Positions 47,561 to 58,974 of a stretch of 64,000 nucleotides of DNA are shown here, in pieces (within the stretch, counting starts at the first letter, position 1; every line of letters starts with the position of its first letter). The translations under genes were made by a program, and so were the position numbers. The DNA comes from Kingdonia uniflora (taxonomy: Eukaryota; Streptophyta; Magnoliopsida; Ranunculales; Circaeasteraceae), in NCBI GenBank assembly GCA_014058105.1, contig JACGCM010000604.1, positions 310,001-374,000 on the forward strand, given 5' to 3'. The notes under the pieces are model-generated. The model saw only the letters and a list, made by a program, of their open reading frames with translations. It had not been told where the DNA came from and searched no databases.

Positions 47561-48029
47561 CGTGCTCTGTGGGTAGAAGAATGCTGATGAATGTTCCCTG
47601 CTTTCGCCATTGATTTTGACCTACTCTATAGGTTCTACACTAGGCAAATGGTGTTTTGTAAAGTTTACTATATAGTTTTCTGTAATGTTTCCTGTCGTAT
47701 TTTGTAATTGCTACGCGATCTGTGGTTTTGTTGGTTCTGGTACAATGGTAACAAAATTTTTACATGCTCGAGCTAATTTTTGACTTTCTTTGATTTCATA
47801 GATGCCACCGTTCTATTCAAAACATAACGCCAAATAATAAGTTGATGGAACAGCGCGCATATTGTGTAGCCAGCAAAGTCCCATTATCCCTAAATAACGG
47901 GACTTGGCGCTGACAACATAAAATACAACGTCCAGTGTTACTGGTCCTGCTGTGATGGGAAGTATAATCTTGCCTATCCGTTCCTCCTTAGATCTGTTGA
48001 ATTAACATATATCAATGCCGCTAGGATGG

Positions 48030-48130
48030 ACTTTGTCAGCTAGTCCAATTTGATCAATCGTACTTTAGAACAATAGTTTGATAATGCTGCCAGTGTCTAT
48101 CATCATCGTGTGAAGCACCATGTTTCACAT
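48030..48130 (-). pseudogene. Tat element: protease active site
   Basis: Minus strand reads MMIDTGSIIKLLF, the Asp-Thr-Gly active site of gypsy aspartic protease, at about 48106-48068. Flanking protease sequence is too broken to delimit. Confidence 0.7.
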
Positions 48131-48277
48131 TTTTAACATGACCACGAAGGCATCATGGTGAGGAAAGTTGACATGTCGAATGTCGCAGTAATCGAAAGAA
48201 ATTCCTATGCATTAAAAGCTAGATACTGGAAGTAAACGAGCTTCTTTATCTTGCAAGTCATGACATTGGCCGACACA

Positions 48278-49900
48278 TCATCTTTTGCTTCTGTTTGATT
48301 CTTTGACAATCTGGGTCTTCACAAAATGGTAGAGGGAGATATGGTATAAATGCTTCTCTGCTATTGGTTCCTCGATCTGTATGGCTTCTATAGGGCTTTT
48401 GTAACTCCCATTCTTGTAACTTTCAACGTCCACGATGTACTCGCGCATTCGTCCATCCGCAAAGATGAATTCCAACAATCGTTGCAAGGTAAAATAGTAC
48501 TCTGTCTCATGATGTCGGTCCATGTGGTGAATACAGTATGGTTTGTTCTCAACGGGTTGAAGGTATTGTGCGTTACGGAAGAATTTGTCTTTCTGTAGTA
48601 TAGGATAAATGCTGGTTATGGTCACGTTTATCTTTGGAAGACAAAGTTTTGGCAGGTTACTCCCCTTTGAAGGTCGCTCTTCGCTAGACTTTGTTCGTTT
48701 CCTGTCCTTGCCTTGATCTGCAGTACGGTTAAAATCTGGATTGGTTGATTTATCTCAAGCCGTTAAGGTTGACTTTTGTGGCTTCTGTCAATCAGATACC
48801 ATCCGCTCCAAGTTGAAGTACCCGTTGACCTTTTGGATCATGTCTTCCAATGTTGTTGGTTTGTTTAGGACGAGGTATTCGTTCGCCCCGCCATCGATGA
48901 GTAAAGCGTTGGTAAAAGCGGAAATAGTAATCTTTTGGTCGAGCCGATCTACTTTTTGAGCTAGCTCCAGGAACTTTTTAGTAAACGTCTCAAGCTTTTC
49001 TCATGGCATTTGCTTGAGGCTGAAAAGAGAGTATAAATTTTCTTCCTTGTCTCTGCTATGCGAGTAATTCTTCACGAAGAGTTCGCGCAACTATTCAAAA
49101 GTTTTGATGGACCCTTCAGGTAGTGTGTGAAACCACCATAGGGGTTCGCCTAATAGGCTGGCAGGAAAGAGCCGGCATAGGATGTGGTTGTACGTGGAAT
49201 GTAGACCTAAAGAATCCTTAAACTCTTAGACGTACTCCACTGGATCAGTTCCTTTATACTTTCAGATCTTCAGGGCATGAAACCCTGCAGAGACCTCGCC
49301 ATCTAATAGCTCCTGTACGATCGGGCTCTTTTGTAATCTGTTGAGGATCCCTTTAGCCAGAGTCTAAGCTTTGAGTTATTTTTTGATTCGTCTCTCAACA
49401 TGTTCACGAGTCAAATATTATCGAGCTGCGGTGGTCGAGCGGGGGACGCGTCCTTCTACAGAATTGTAGTTGCCACTCCCTTCACTTAGATGGTCTTTTG
49501 TCGGGGCTCGAACACATCATGGATTTTCAATCTGCCTGATCTCTGCTGGGCTACCATCTACTTCCTGGTGGGCCTCCTGGATTAGGTTGGGTTCCATTTC
49601 CTGTTGTTGATGGTAGGATCGAAGCGTACCTCCTGCTTATTACCTTTCGTTGGAGGTCCTATTTTGTCATGAACGGAGATTTACGAGTCTTCAGGTTGCA
49701 CCGATTTGTTCTTATGGGCGGTGACTTGCTGACCCTGTAGAACCTTTAATGCGTAATGTATACTCGCGACCTTTTTTTCTAGGGCCGCGTGTCTTTTGGT
49801 TTCAAAAATCAAAGTGGCGCGCAGATCTACCAGTGCGGTGTTCTCGTTTTCCTGAATGATCTGCATGCTCTGATCTGGCAGTGACATTCTGAAAGAAGAT
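48278..49900 (-). pseudogene. Tat element: gag
   Basis: The start at 49887 is MSLPDQSMQIIQENENTA with a short coiled coil (KRHAALEKKVASIHYALK), 61 bases after the PBS. The gag capsid-like core lies at about 49300-48780 (RLFPASLLGEPLWWF, then the segment with KLETFTKKFLELAQKVDRL), broken by stops. The C-terminal part at 48625-48278 has CIHHMDRHHETEYYFTL and LEFIFADGRMREYI, the usual plant gypsy motif before protease. Structural protein of the particle. Confidence 0.8.
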
Positions 49901-49940
49901 GATTAATGGTGTTTTGAGATGGTGGGTTTGAGAATTTTAA

Positions 49941-49960
49941 TTCCCACAGATGGCACCAAA
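49941..49960 (-). promoter_or_regulatory. Primer binding site of the Tat element
   Basis: Minus strand TTTGGTGCCATCTGTGGGAA directly follows the LTR end GGCTATTACA. It closely resembles the TGGCGCCGTCTGTGGGAA leader of plant Tat elements, with the CpG sites altered. Confidence 0.8.
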
Positions 49961-50523
49961 TGTAATAGCCTAATTTTGGGATTCAGACTTAGCCTTTACA
50001 TCAAAAAATCTAGAACGCTTAAGTAAAGTAAACAACAATTAACAAGATAATTTAGCGTCGAAAACCTTAAAAGAGGTTAAAACCTATGACCTCTCTTGAG
50101 GACTTTGAGAAAGAGAGGGTGATCTTATTGAAGTTGCTAACTTATTACAAAGGGCGCTCTGATTATATGGATTGTTAGAGTAAGCATTTTCTGTATAGAA
50201 TTGCATGTTTGTAATCTATTATTCTTGGGTTCTACTTACAGGTCTTACAATATAACCGTTTGATAACCTTTAATATTCTTAATGATGAACATTACAAAGT
50301 ATATGCAGATACTCTTTGGCCAGATAGTATAACATTCAGACCTCTGTTGCTGTACAACGGCTCTATTAATGACTGTGTACTTGCGTAAGTCGAATTGTTG
50401 CTGTAGAGGTCAAAAGTGATGTTTTGAACTGGGGAAAGTTATTTGTATCTTCTGTAGTACTTCCTGTCTGCTGATGAGATCGGGGACGAATCTTGAGTTC
50501 GAGATACGAAGTAAGCTATTACA
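49961..50523 (-). repeat. 5' LTR of the Tat element
   Basis: 563 bp with inverted ends TGTAATAGC/GCTATTACA. It matches 35072-35590 over its length. It lacks the ~200-bp U3 extension seen in the 3' LTR and in the solo LTR at 51391, so the LTRs differ structurally. Confidence 0.82.
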
Positions 50524-51390
50524 ATTTGAATATTCACCAAATGGATGTAAAAACTGTATTTTTAAATAGAGAGCTTGAAGATAAATTATATATGGATTAA
50601 CATAAAAGCTTTATGATATCTGGTGAGGAACACAAAGTCTGCAAGCGGAGCAAGACCTTGTATGGTCTAAAGCAAGCTCTAAAATAGTGGTACAATAGGA
50701 TCAACCAATTACTTTTTTCAAATAGTTTTAAGATTAACATTGCTGATAAATGCCTATATTATAAAGTATTTGGTGAAAGTTGCATTATGATATGTCTATA
50801 CGTTGATGATCTTTTTATTTTTAGTTCTACAATTGGTATCATTTTAGAAACCAAAAACATGCTTAATAATAATTTTGATATGAATGACTTAGGCGAGGCT
50901 AGTGTAATTTTAGGTATAAAGATCACACATACATATACTGGTACTACTCTTGATTAATCTCATTACATTGAAAAAATCTTGAAGAAGTACAAATCTTTCG
51001 ACCGTAGACATACTTGTACTCCTTGTGATCCACAAGTTCAGCTTTTAAAGAACTTGGGGGAGGCAGTTAGATAGAGAGAGTAATCAAGTATTATTGGTAG
51101 CCTTCGCTACGCTACGGATTGTACTAGACCCAATATAGCTTATATTATAGGGGTTTTATGTAGATTTACAAGTAAACTAGGTTTGGCGCACTGGGGTGTT
51201 AATGATCGACTTTTACGGTACCTGTAAAGGAATATAAACTTGGGTTTGCACAATCAAAAGTTTTCTGCGGTCCTTGATGGATTTAGCGATACAGATTGGA
51301 ACTCATTTTTGGATGATTCCATAGCCACCAGTAGATACGTGTTTAGTATTGTTGGCAGGGCAGTTTCTTGGCGATCCAAGAAACACAAAC
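50524..51390 (+). pseudogene. Copia 2: RT catalytic region and RNase H start
   Basis: Copia 2 resumes with NLNIHQMDVKTVFLN (catalytic Asp), KTLYGLKQALK, the active-site box CLYVDDLFIF at about 50800, NNNFDMNDLGEASVILG, SSIIGSLRYATDCTRPNIAY, and RNase H (DGFSDTDWNSFLDD, AVSWRSKKHK). In-frame stops occur at several sites. It is cut inside SKKQTILAQS by the solo LTR. Confidence 0.85.
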
Positions 51391-51897
51391 TATAATAGCC
51401 TAATTATGGGATTCAGACTTAACCTTTACGCCAAAAATATCTTGAACGCTTAAGAACAGTAAACAACCATCAACAAGATAATTTAGCATGGAAAACCTTA
51501 TAATAGGTTAAAAACCATGACCTTATAATAGGTTGTACAATGACTCTATTGATGACTGTACACTTGCGTAAGTTGAACTGTTGCTGTGGAGGTCAAAAGT
51601 GATGCTTCGAGCTGAGAAAAGTTGATCGTGTCTTCAGTACTACTTCCTATCTGCTTATGAGATTGAGGACGAAGCTTGAGTTCAAGATACGAAATAAGTT
51701 ATTACAAGATGGCTCTCAACCAATAACATGAGTATCGTTAGGGACGAGTGATGTTTGTTGAGAAATTCATATTGTATATGTTTCCTGATGTTGCTGTCTT
51801 GTTTCTGATTGTGCCACGTGCTCTGTAGTTGGTGTCAAAAGCTTGTATGTAGTTCGAAGATGAAGTATGAGCTCGAGATGCGGAATAAGCCACTACG
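51391..51897 (-). mobile_element. Solo LTR of the Tat family inside copia 2
   Basis: 507 bp related to the LTRs of the neighbouring Tat element: plus-strand TATAATAGCC to GCCACTACG, with terminal bases mutated. It is flanked by a perfect 5-bp duplication CAAAC (51386-51390, 51898-51902). An internal deletion of roughly 250 bp removes sequence found at 50090-50340. Excising it rejoins copia RNase H. Confidence 0.88.
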
Positions 51898-51902
51898 CAA
51901 AC

Positions 51903-52281
51903 GATTCTAGCTCAATCGACTATGGAGTAAGAGTTAGTAGTACTAGCTGCAACTAGTGAGGAGGCGAGTTGGTTGAAAGAGCTCTTGTCTTATATTTCTT
52001 AATGGAGTAGGCCTATACCGCCAATTTTGATCCACTCTAAGAGTACCGATGCGATAGCCAGAGTATGGAATAATTACTTTAATGGTAAGAACTTAGTGAT
52101 ACGTCACAAACACAGTACGATGAGAGGTTTTCTCATATCAAGCACTGTTGCAGTGTACTTTGTAAGAACAAAAAACTTGGCAGATCCTTTGACAAAAGGA
52201 CTGTCTCATGACAAAGTTTGGAGCACATCCTTTGGGATGGGACTAAAGCCTGTTATAGAATTACAAGTGGTGGGAACCTAA
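51903..52281 (+). pseudogene. Copia 2: RNase H end
   Basis: Continues AQSTME, ATSEEASWLKELLS, IHSKSTDAIARVWNNYFNGK, HKHSTMRGFL and LADPLTKGLSHDKVW, then GMGLKP, the standard copia polyprotein terminus. Open from 52027 to 52281. Confidence 0.85.
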
Positions 52282-52928
52282 CCTAAATGACAAGAAATCC
52301 TAAGAAATAGGTTCAATGGGAAAAGTAAATCACTGTGATATAGAATCATGCAACCAAGGAGCTTGTCACTCCAGAGTTCATCTCGCTGTATACAATGTAT
52401 ATATGTATGATATCTTAAAGCGGCTATTAGACTGAGTTTATTAAACTCTTAATGAGTTATATATCTCATTCTTTGAGTGGGGTATATAAAAACACTCTTC
52501 ATAGACTCACCAAGGTGATTGTGGAAGTACGGCCACTTCCAATGAGAATTGGGCCAAATTATCTAAAGCCTTTACCTATACTGGGATTAAACACATGGTT
52601 GAAATGTACTGGCATTTTAGAACTTGCACCTGGTAGGGTTGTATGTGGTTTTCCTCACTATATAAAAATTAATATTGAGTTCAAGACTCGATCATCTCAG
52701 CATCAACTATCTTTCAATTGAAGTCAACATTCATATCGGGGCTGTGGGCGAAATAATTGCGGCCGCGTTGGACGATCAGGTAATTCTTATTACTCATATT
52801 TTGTTAATCACCCACATGCATCTACATATGGAGGAACATGTCAGTATGCGGTTTGTATAATCATACTACTGCCTAATACTGGCATCGAAATGATGCATGA
52901 TATTAAGGTAATTTTGTGTCAAGCAATG
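52282..52928 (+). other. Copia 2 3' region; LTR not resolved
   Basis: Two TATA-like sites (GGTATATAAAAACAC near 52482; CACTATATAAAAATT near 52658) suggest LTR DNA, but no polypurine tract or match to the 5' side was identified. Confidence 0.35.
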
Positions 52929-54190
52929 CTGCGTTTATGGCTACCCCAGGGATTCTGATAAGAGGTTTTTAGGCCTCTAGCAAAGTACCCGCTCAAAGTA
53001 CGGTTGTCGAATTGTGGTACGGATGAGTGAGATCGAATCCACAGGGACGTTAGGGAAAACAAATACTTTCTAGGCCGAATTATGGTTTTATAAGAGATAA
53101 ATCTAAGAAAAAGAAATAAACACTAATTATAAAACTTAATGAGAGAGAGCTAAGGTCCGGACTTGGCCTCTTTCTTTCAAAGTACTGATCTATAAATAAC
53201 TAGATCCTAATATCTCCACCTATCATATGTTCGTGTTAAGACACATACGATGTTGTAAAATAAACCACTAAATCTATGGCTAAACATTTAGTGGTTATAC
53301 TTTTAAGTGATGGTGAAGAGTTTCTTAGAGAATTATCAACTCAACCATGGCTAGGCTTGAGTGAGTTCTCTAGTGTTTCCTCTTGTTTAGATCTCCAAAT
53401 AAAATCTAGGGTTAGTAGCAGTTGTTTGTATCCAAAGTTATCACACACCAAGCCGAAGCTATGGTCAAGCATTCGATAGAATGCATTAACTTTTCAATCA
53501 TAAAGTACTAAGATAAAACTAATTAGAACCTTATTAATACCAACTATTGCTCATCCAAGAAGAGGCCTCATCCTAGCCTTAGCTAGGAGATTAACCGCTT
53601 ATCTCAGACTTCATCACATTAACAACTAATTATTTACAAAAGATAATAAAAGAGAGAAAAAATAATTAAATAAAACTAAGACTTTATTTATTCTAAATTT
53701 GCTCCAATATGAGATGTACCATTACAATGGGGGGAGGGTTCCTTTTATAGGAGAAGGAACCCAAATTTAGAAACTAAACATTAAATTGCAAATAATATTT
53801 TGACAATAATATCTTCTAATTTTACAACCAATCTTCTAAGATTCTTGCATATAATTCCCTTAAGTGATATAAAAATCTTTCTTCATGGAAACTCTTGCAT
53901 ATATCTCTAATATAAAATATCTTCAAAGATCTTGGATGCAATATATTCTTTGATTCTATTCTCCAAAAATATTTATGTATATATTTCTTTAATCTTGAGA
54001 CCAAATATATTGTGTCTTTGACTTTTTGTGCTATGAACTGCTGGAGACACTTTTACTTGACTTTAAGAGCTTGGTTTCAAATATTCATCTCCAATAATAG
54101 CTACAATCAAACAAACGCTCATAAGTATCTTAAATTAAATATAATGGATAACTAAAATACATGTTCGGGTATATTAAAAATGTCATAATT
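52929..54190 (-). repeat. LTR-like repeat remnant, unclassified
   Basis: The left part has GATCGAATCCACAGGGACGT, a phrase common in plant LTR repeats. On the minus strand TATAAAAGGAACCCTCCCCC (near 53750) followed by AATAAATAAAGTC fits TATA and polyadenylation sites of an LTR. No coding or clean ends. Confidence 0.45.
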
Positions 54191-54208
54191 ACACGCTCAT
54201 AAGATTCC

Positions 54209-54334
54209 TAAAAATCTAAATTGGTATCCCGACTCCGGTGCGACAAATCATCTTACAGCGGATTTGAACAACCTTAGTTTTCAATCAGAGAATCGCGGCC
54301 CTGGCTCCATCAAAGTAGGCAATCTCTTACCTTG
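54209..54334 (+). pseudogene. Copia protease fragment (fourth copia trace)
   Basis: Reads NWYPDSGATNHLTADLNNLS and SIKVGNLLP, the copia aspartic protease active-site region, then stops. It is separate from copia 2 and 3 and borders mitochondrial-like DNA, so it could have arrived with it. Confidence 0.7.
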
Positions 54335-54339
54335 AACGA

Positions 54340-56740
54340 GATAGATACCAATAAAAGAGATACCAATTCCAGGAAGGGCTCTATTGGAAACAGACCAGAC
54401 TGAGAGACCCCTTTTCTAGTGATGTGGGTAGAATTTAAGCCATGCTCAGGTACTTCTTCATCTGGCTAGGTACTGCCGGCACCTTAATGATTTCTTGTTA
54501 AAAGAGTTGTATCTTCGTCTAAAAAGAAATAAAAGTAAGATCTTTGTGGAACGCCAAAGGCCTTATGGGAAGGAATCTATTATGGCACTCCATATGCGAA
54601 AGTCAGAGATTTCCAAGTGAGGAAGCGGGAGAGATATGTGTTCAAAAGGCAGACTACCAAATGATAAAAACATTTCTACCTCGGAAGCAAAATCCTTAAG
54701 GATAGTTCTTCTGTTAGTGAATCTCTATAATATCGAAAATATTGGTTTAGGTATTATATTTGTCTTGTCCCTTCGCTCCTTTAATATCGATACCTATTGT
54801 GGTTTGGCTACTTCTGTATGGTCTTACCGAGAACCCTTCAGATAAGGTATTTCTATTTCCTCATTATTTTAAAGCCTGTCTTGTACGAACCTAAAAGAGT
54901 GAGAATCACGGCTCCTAAACTATGACTGTGGAGATTAGATACGAGCTATAGGATAGACCGGACCAGATAATACCACTGGAACGATTCGAACCAAAGAACC
55001 GTCGGCAAGTCCAAAAGAATCCCCTATATGGAATGGCATTTTTACCGAGAAGATGTCGTAGGTAGAGACTTCTTTGGCTGTAGGCTATGGCTAAAAAAAA
55101 GACAAACAAAGAAGTAGCGTAGGCCTATCCCAACCCCGGATCTATAGAAGCAACAAAAAGAAGGATTTGTCATTTGTCTATACAACCGTAGAAGCAACAA
55201 AAAGGAGTGAAGCAAGGCGAGAATATAAAGGAAGGAGTGAGACGAGACTCTCTATGGGCATCGTCTAAAGGACAAAACCCGACATGAGATTCTAGAATTC
55301 TCTTTTATCTTCTACATTCCCTAGCTTTGCTTTCTTGAATAACCCACAAGCATAGATAGACCAAGCAAGGAAGGAAGTGACGGAAGAGAAGTGCATTCGC
55401 CCACCTTCTTTTTTTCTCCATACACAGAGAATCTGGTTTGTTTGTCTTTCGTAGCTGACACTAGCACCATTTGTCTTTGTTTCCCAATTTGTCATTGTCT
55501 ATTCTCTAGGATCCTTCCTTTTAAAGTAGATCCAATCTCTGTTCCAGCGTAGAGAGCCTAGCTTTTAGAGATGAGCATCAGTGTTTTAAACAAGGTCGTA
55601 AGCAAGGATCCTATGATAGGACGTATCCTAAACAACTCCTGAGGACTTGAGAAAACGAGTCAAACTCAGCTATCTTGGAGGGAAGCCGAGGACTAGACCA
55701 AAGGTTTCTGCAGTGATGGTTCCCGTACCCTAGGTCGAGAACTTGCGTACGGTGTGAAGCGCTTATGACTAGTTTCGGCAGACCAAGCCTATCTCTAACT
55801 ACTTTCGGAGCCCAGATTGGCAAGGAGTAGCTTGGGAGACCGGCGGAAAAGAGCCGACGTAGAAAGAACTAGGCCCACTTCTAGTGGTTAGGTGTCAAGT
55901 AGCTCAGCAGCTCGTAAATGCAAAGTGGCACACGAAGGATCCTTGGCTGGCACTGATCTTGATAGGCTTAATGAAACTGTAGACCAGTGACGTTGGGGAG
56001 AGTAGTTAGAGGGCACAGGTCTCGACATAAGCTTAGTGCAGCTGTAGACCAGCCGCCAAAGCATTTCCGCGTAATGTCTATTTTCAACGCTTTTTCGATG
56101 CTAGTAGCACCTAACCCCTTTTAAAACTACTAACTCCACGTTCTTTGATGATGAAACTACTAAGCGAACCAAGAAAGAAAAGGATAAAGTAAGTCCTGCA
56201 TACGAATCTTGTGTTACTAAACTACGTTTGGTCTTCAAGATATTGTGTCTGGAGATCTATACCTTACGATCATCGCTTGATCAATGACTTAGAAGGGTAA
56301 AGGTGGCTATACAATAATGTCAGGCTTGTTTACAGTAGTTAGAAATGGCCCCAAACTACTGCATAGATGATACAATTCGGCTAGGCGCTAGTCAATCATC
56401 TGGAAAGGACGACGAGTCTGGTTGCATGGATGGAAGAGCTTTCACCTATGCTTTCATTATATCCTAGCCTAGAACTAGAAGTCCTGCTTCCACCGCCTAC
56501 CTATCTTCTAGGATCCTAGCTGTCTTCCATCCTCCATATGATGGGCATGATCTGGAGTAGAGCCTCCATTTAAAAGGCTATTCTATTCCTTTCATTTAGC
56601 GCTATCTGAAACATCCAATTTTGGAGTTTGTTTCATTTAGTGTCTAGAGTAGGCGTCAGCATTATCTCGTGGTTATCCGGCGTTAGTGAATCCACGTGGA
56701 GCGACTACAGCTGGACTGACTGACTCTAAATAGGTAAGTG
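54340..56740. other. Probable nuclear insertion of mitochondrial DNA (NUMT)
   Basis: About 2.4 kb with a texture unlike its surroundings: higher GC, purine runs such as AAGCAAGGAAGGAAGTGACG, GAAGCAACAAAAAGAAGGA and CCAAGAAAGAAAAGGATAAA. This is typical of plant mitochondrial intergenic DNA. No mitochondrial gene, tRNA or long reading frame was recognised, and the ends are approximate. The identification rests on composition and familiarity, not alignment. Confidence 0.5.
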
Positions 56741-56754
56741 GGTTTCTAACTCTT

Positions 56755-57668
56755 TGTTCAAAAAAGTCAAGTCTATGTATTTTACAGAGTATGAAAAAGT
56801 AAAAGAATGTCTCCTTAAAGAAAACAAAACTTTTATTTGAATAGATTATTTTCTATTCTAATAGAACTGAAAGATTCCTTATATTCGAATAACTTTTAAT
56901 GTTGTTCGAATATTTTACAACAGTTTCAATTATATTCAAATAAAATTATTTTTGTTTGAATAACTTTCAACAGTTGCATTTCTATTCGAATAAATTAATT
57001 GTTGTTCGAATAACTTTCATTAGTTTGATTCCTGTTTGAATAGATTAATTTCTATTCGAACAGAGCCCGTGTTTTCTATTTTCTTTCTTAAGACATATTT
57101 ACCTTTATTTAAAGACTCACTTCTTGAAACCTATTTTTTGAGGGCTTGTTTTTTAGAGTGAAGAGAGATCCATCTTTGAGAGATTCAAGAGAGAATCAAA
57201 TCACTTAAACCTTGAATCAATCAATTGATTAAGATATCTTATTAATGCATTGAAGAACTAGATTGAAGAACTTGAGCGATTCAAGATTAAGAGCTCCGAC
57301 GTGAGATTGGAGCGAGGCGTTGCGAGAACGCGGAATTGGTTGCAAGAAGATTAATTAGAAGAAAGATAACTATGGGAGGTGCTTATCGAGTCTGTAAGTA
57401 ATTAAATTTTTGTAATCCTTTTTCAATAGTAGATTATTTAGCTGTTGGGTGATTTGATAGCGACCTATGGGTTTTTCTCCTGAGAAATGATTCCCACAGG
57501 GTTAAAAATCTTTGTCTTGTCTTTAATTTCTATTGCTTGCTTGACATTAGATAATCGTATCGACTTGATTTAGGGTAAGCGTAGACCATTAATTTTAAGG
57601 AATTAAGAACTATCGATTTAGACCTAAAATAATCGAAATTGGTTAGTCTCAAGCGACTAGTTATTTCA
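56755..57668 (+). repeat. 5' LTR of copia 3
   Basis: The end at TTATTTCA (57668) is set by the PBS two bases later. The start is uncertain; TG at 56755 is the best candidate. About 910 bp fits SIRE-like LTRs. It contains a cluster of TTCGAA-type motifs (56890-57065) and a TTTATTTAAAG TATA-like site near 57112. Confidence 0.6.
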
Positions 57669-57670
57669 AT

Positions 57671-57682
57671 TGGTATCAGAAC
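57671..57682 (+). promoter_or_regulatory. Primer binding site of copia 3
   Basis: TGGTATCAGAAC, one base from the initiator tRNA-Met complement TGGTATCAGAGC. Confidence 0.8.
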
Positions 57683-57741
57683 GGTCACGTTTCAAGGTTT
57701 AAGAACCTAAGTGTAGATCCCGGATAGTTCGCTTGAGAATA

Positions 57742-58929
57742 ATGAGTTCCGAGAAGTTTGGAGGTTCTATAAATCGCTCTCCAGCCTTTGATGGCACAAA
57801 ATACCCATACTAGAAAGTTTGAATGATTGAATACTTATAATCAATCGAAGAAGATGTATGGATTGCTGTTGAGGATGGATGGATACCCCCTACTATGATG
57901 CAAGGTCAACCAGGGAGTGCTATTGAGGTCCTCAAACCTATAAACCAATGGTCAAGTGAAGAAAATGATAATGTTGGTTATAATTCTAAAGGCCTCAATG
58001 CGATCTTTATGGTTGTGAGTCAAAGTGAGTTTCGACATATCTCTGCATGTGCCACTTCTAAAGAAACTTGGGACATCCTAGTTCAAACTCATGAAGCAGA
58101 TGATACAGTCAAAGAAAGTAACCTTCAAATGCTTACTTAGCAATTTGAGAATATCAGAATGAGTGAAAACAAACCTTTTGACGAGTTCTATGCGAGACTA
58201 AGTGATATTGTAAACACTAGTGCCGCATTAGGAGCAGCGTACTCCGATATTTAAATTGTTCGCAAAATCCCAAGGTTTCTTCTTAAGAGCTTTAGATCCA
58301 AATGTAATACTATCGAGGAAGCTCAAGATCTTAAAAAAATTAAATCTGATACATTAACTAGAAAATTGCGAACGTTTGAACTTGAGATGAGAATGGAAAA
58401 CCCTGAGAAGAATAAAAGTGTTGCTTTCAAGTCTTCATTTTACTCCTCTTCTTCCAAGGGTTCCAAAGATGTTGATCACTCATATATCTCAGACGATGAT
58501 GAAGGTTTGGATATAGATTCATCAATTGCTCTTATTAGGCAACAATTTCAAAAAATCTTGAAGAAACGTCAGTTTTAAAAATAAGAACAAAAATAAGGGC
58601 AATCAATGAACTATAAACTACGACCTCATGATCGGGTTAAAACTTATAACCGGCAGACCAACAGTGATACTGACCTTAGTCAAGTTGAATGTTATAAATG
58701 TTACAAGTTTGGTCATTATGCCCATAGCTGTCCTATTAAAAAATCTGGAACAAATCATAAAGCTATGAATATCAGTGCTACTTGGGATGATAGTGATGAT
58801 GAACATGATAACAATGAGAGTCATCCCTACTTAGTTGATACCATAAATTATTGTGCATATCCTGCGGCCCTTAATTGTGGCAATAATAACTTTGATGCTT
58901 TTGAAATTGAAAATTCTGATGAAAATTAG
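57742..58929 (+). pseudogene. Copia 3: gag
   Basis: Starts MSSEKFGGSINRSPAFDGTK. Early stops at Trp, Arg and Gln positions follow within ~30 codons, yet the same frame continues for nearly 1.2 kb: INQWSSEENDNVGYNSKGLN, HEADDTVKESNLQMLT, FDEFYARLSDIVNTSAAL, KIKSDTLTRKLRTFELEMR, and the CCHC zinc knuckle CYKCYKFGHYAHSC (about 58690-58731). The acidic WDDSDDEHDNNESH then reads to TAG at 58927. Coats the genomic RNA in the live element. Confidence 0.85.
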
Positions 58930-58974
58930 AGTAATCAAGAACAAAAAGAGTTTGAGGACCCGAATCTTGATAAC

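Larger units (their letters stand above)
35072..50523 (-). mobile_element. Ty3/gypsy Tat-lineage retrotransposon
   Basis: About 15.45 kb, oriented right to left: 5' LTR 50523-49961, PBS, gag, protease, RT, RNase H, an extra archaeal-type RNase H, integrase (to 44417), a 43-bp tandem array, a long opposite-strand coding region, polypurine tract, and 3' LTR (35727-35072). A second RNase H before integrase and extra sequence after pol are known Tat features. Many stops and frameshifts. It lies inside copia 2 without a visible target duplication. Confidence 0.85.
32880..52281 (+). mobile_element. Ty1/copia element 2, split by nested insertions
   Basis: Gag to integrase lie at 32880-35071, the catalytic RT region to RNase H at 50524-51390, and the RNase H end at 51903-52281, all on the plus strand. 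The interruptions are a 15.4-kb Tat gypsy element and a Tat-family solo LTR. About 250 codons expected between integrase end and the RT catalytic region are missing, so host DNA was lost at the large insertion. Sequence style suggests a Tork/Angela-like lineage. Heavily mutated. Confidence 0.82.

Noticed and set aside
54340..56740. A mitochondrial gene or tRNA within the NUMT-like segment
   Set aside because: I searched by eye for tRNA cloverleaf signals and known mitochondrial coding motifs and found none that I could support.
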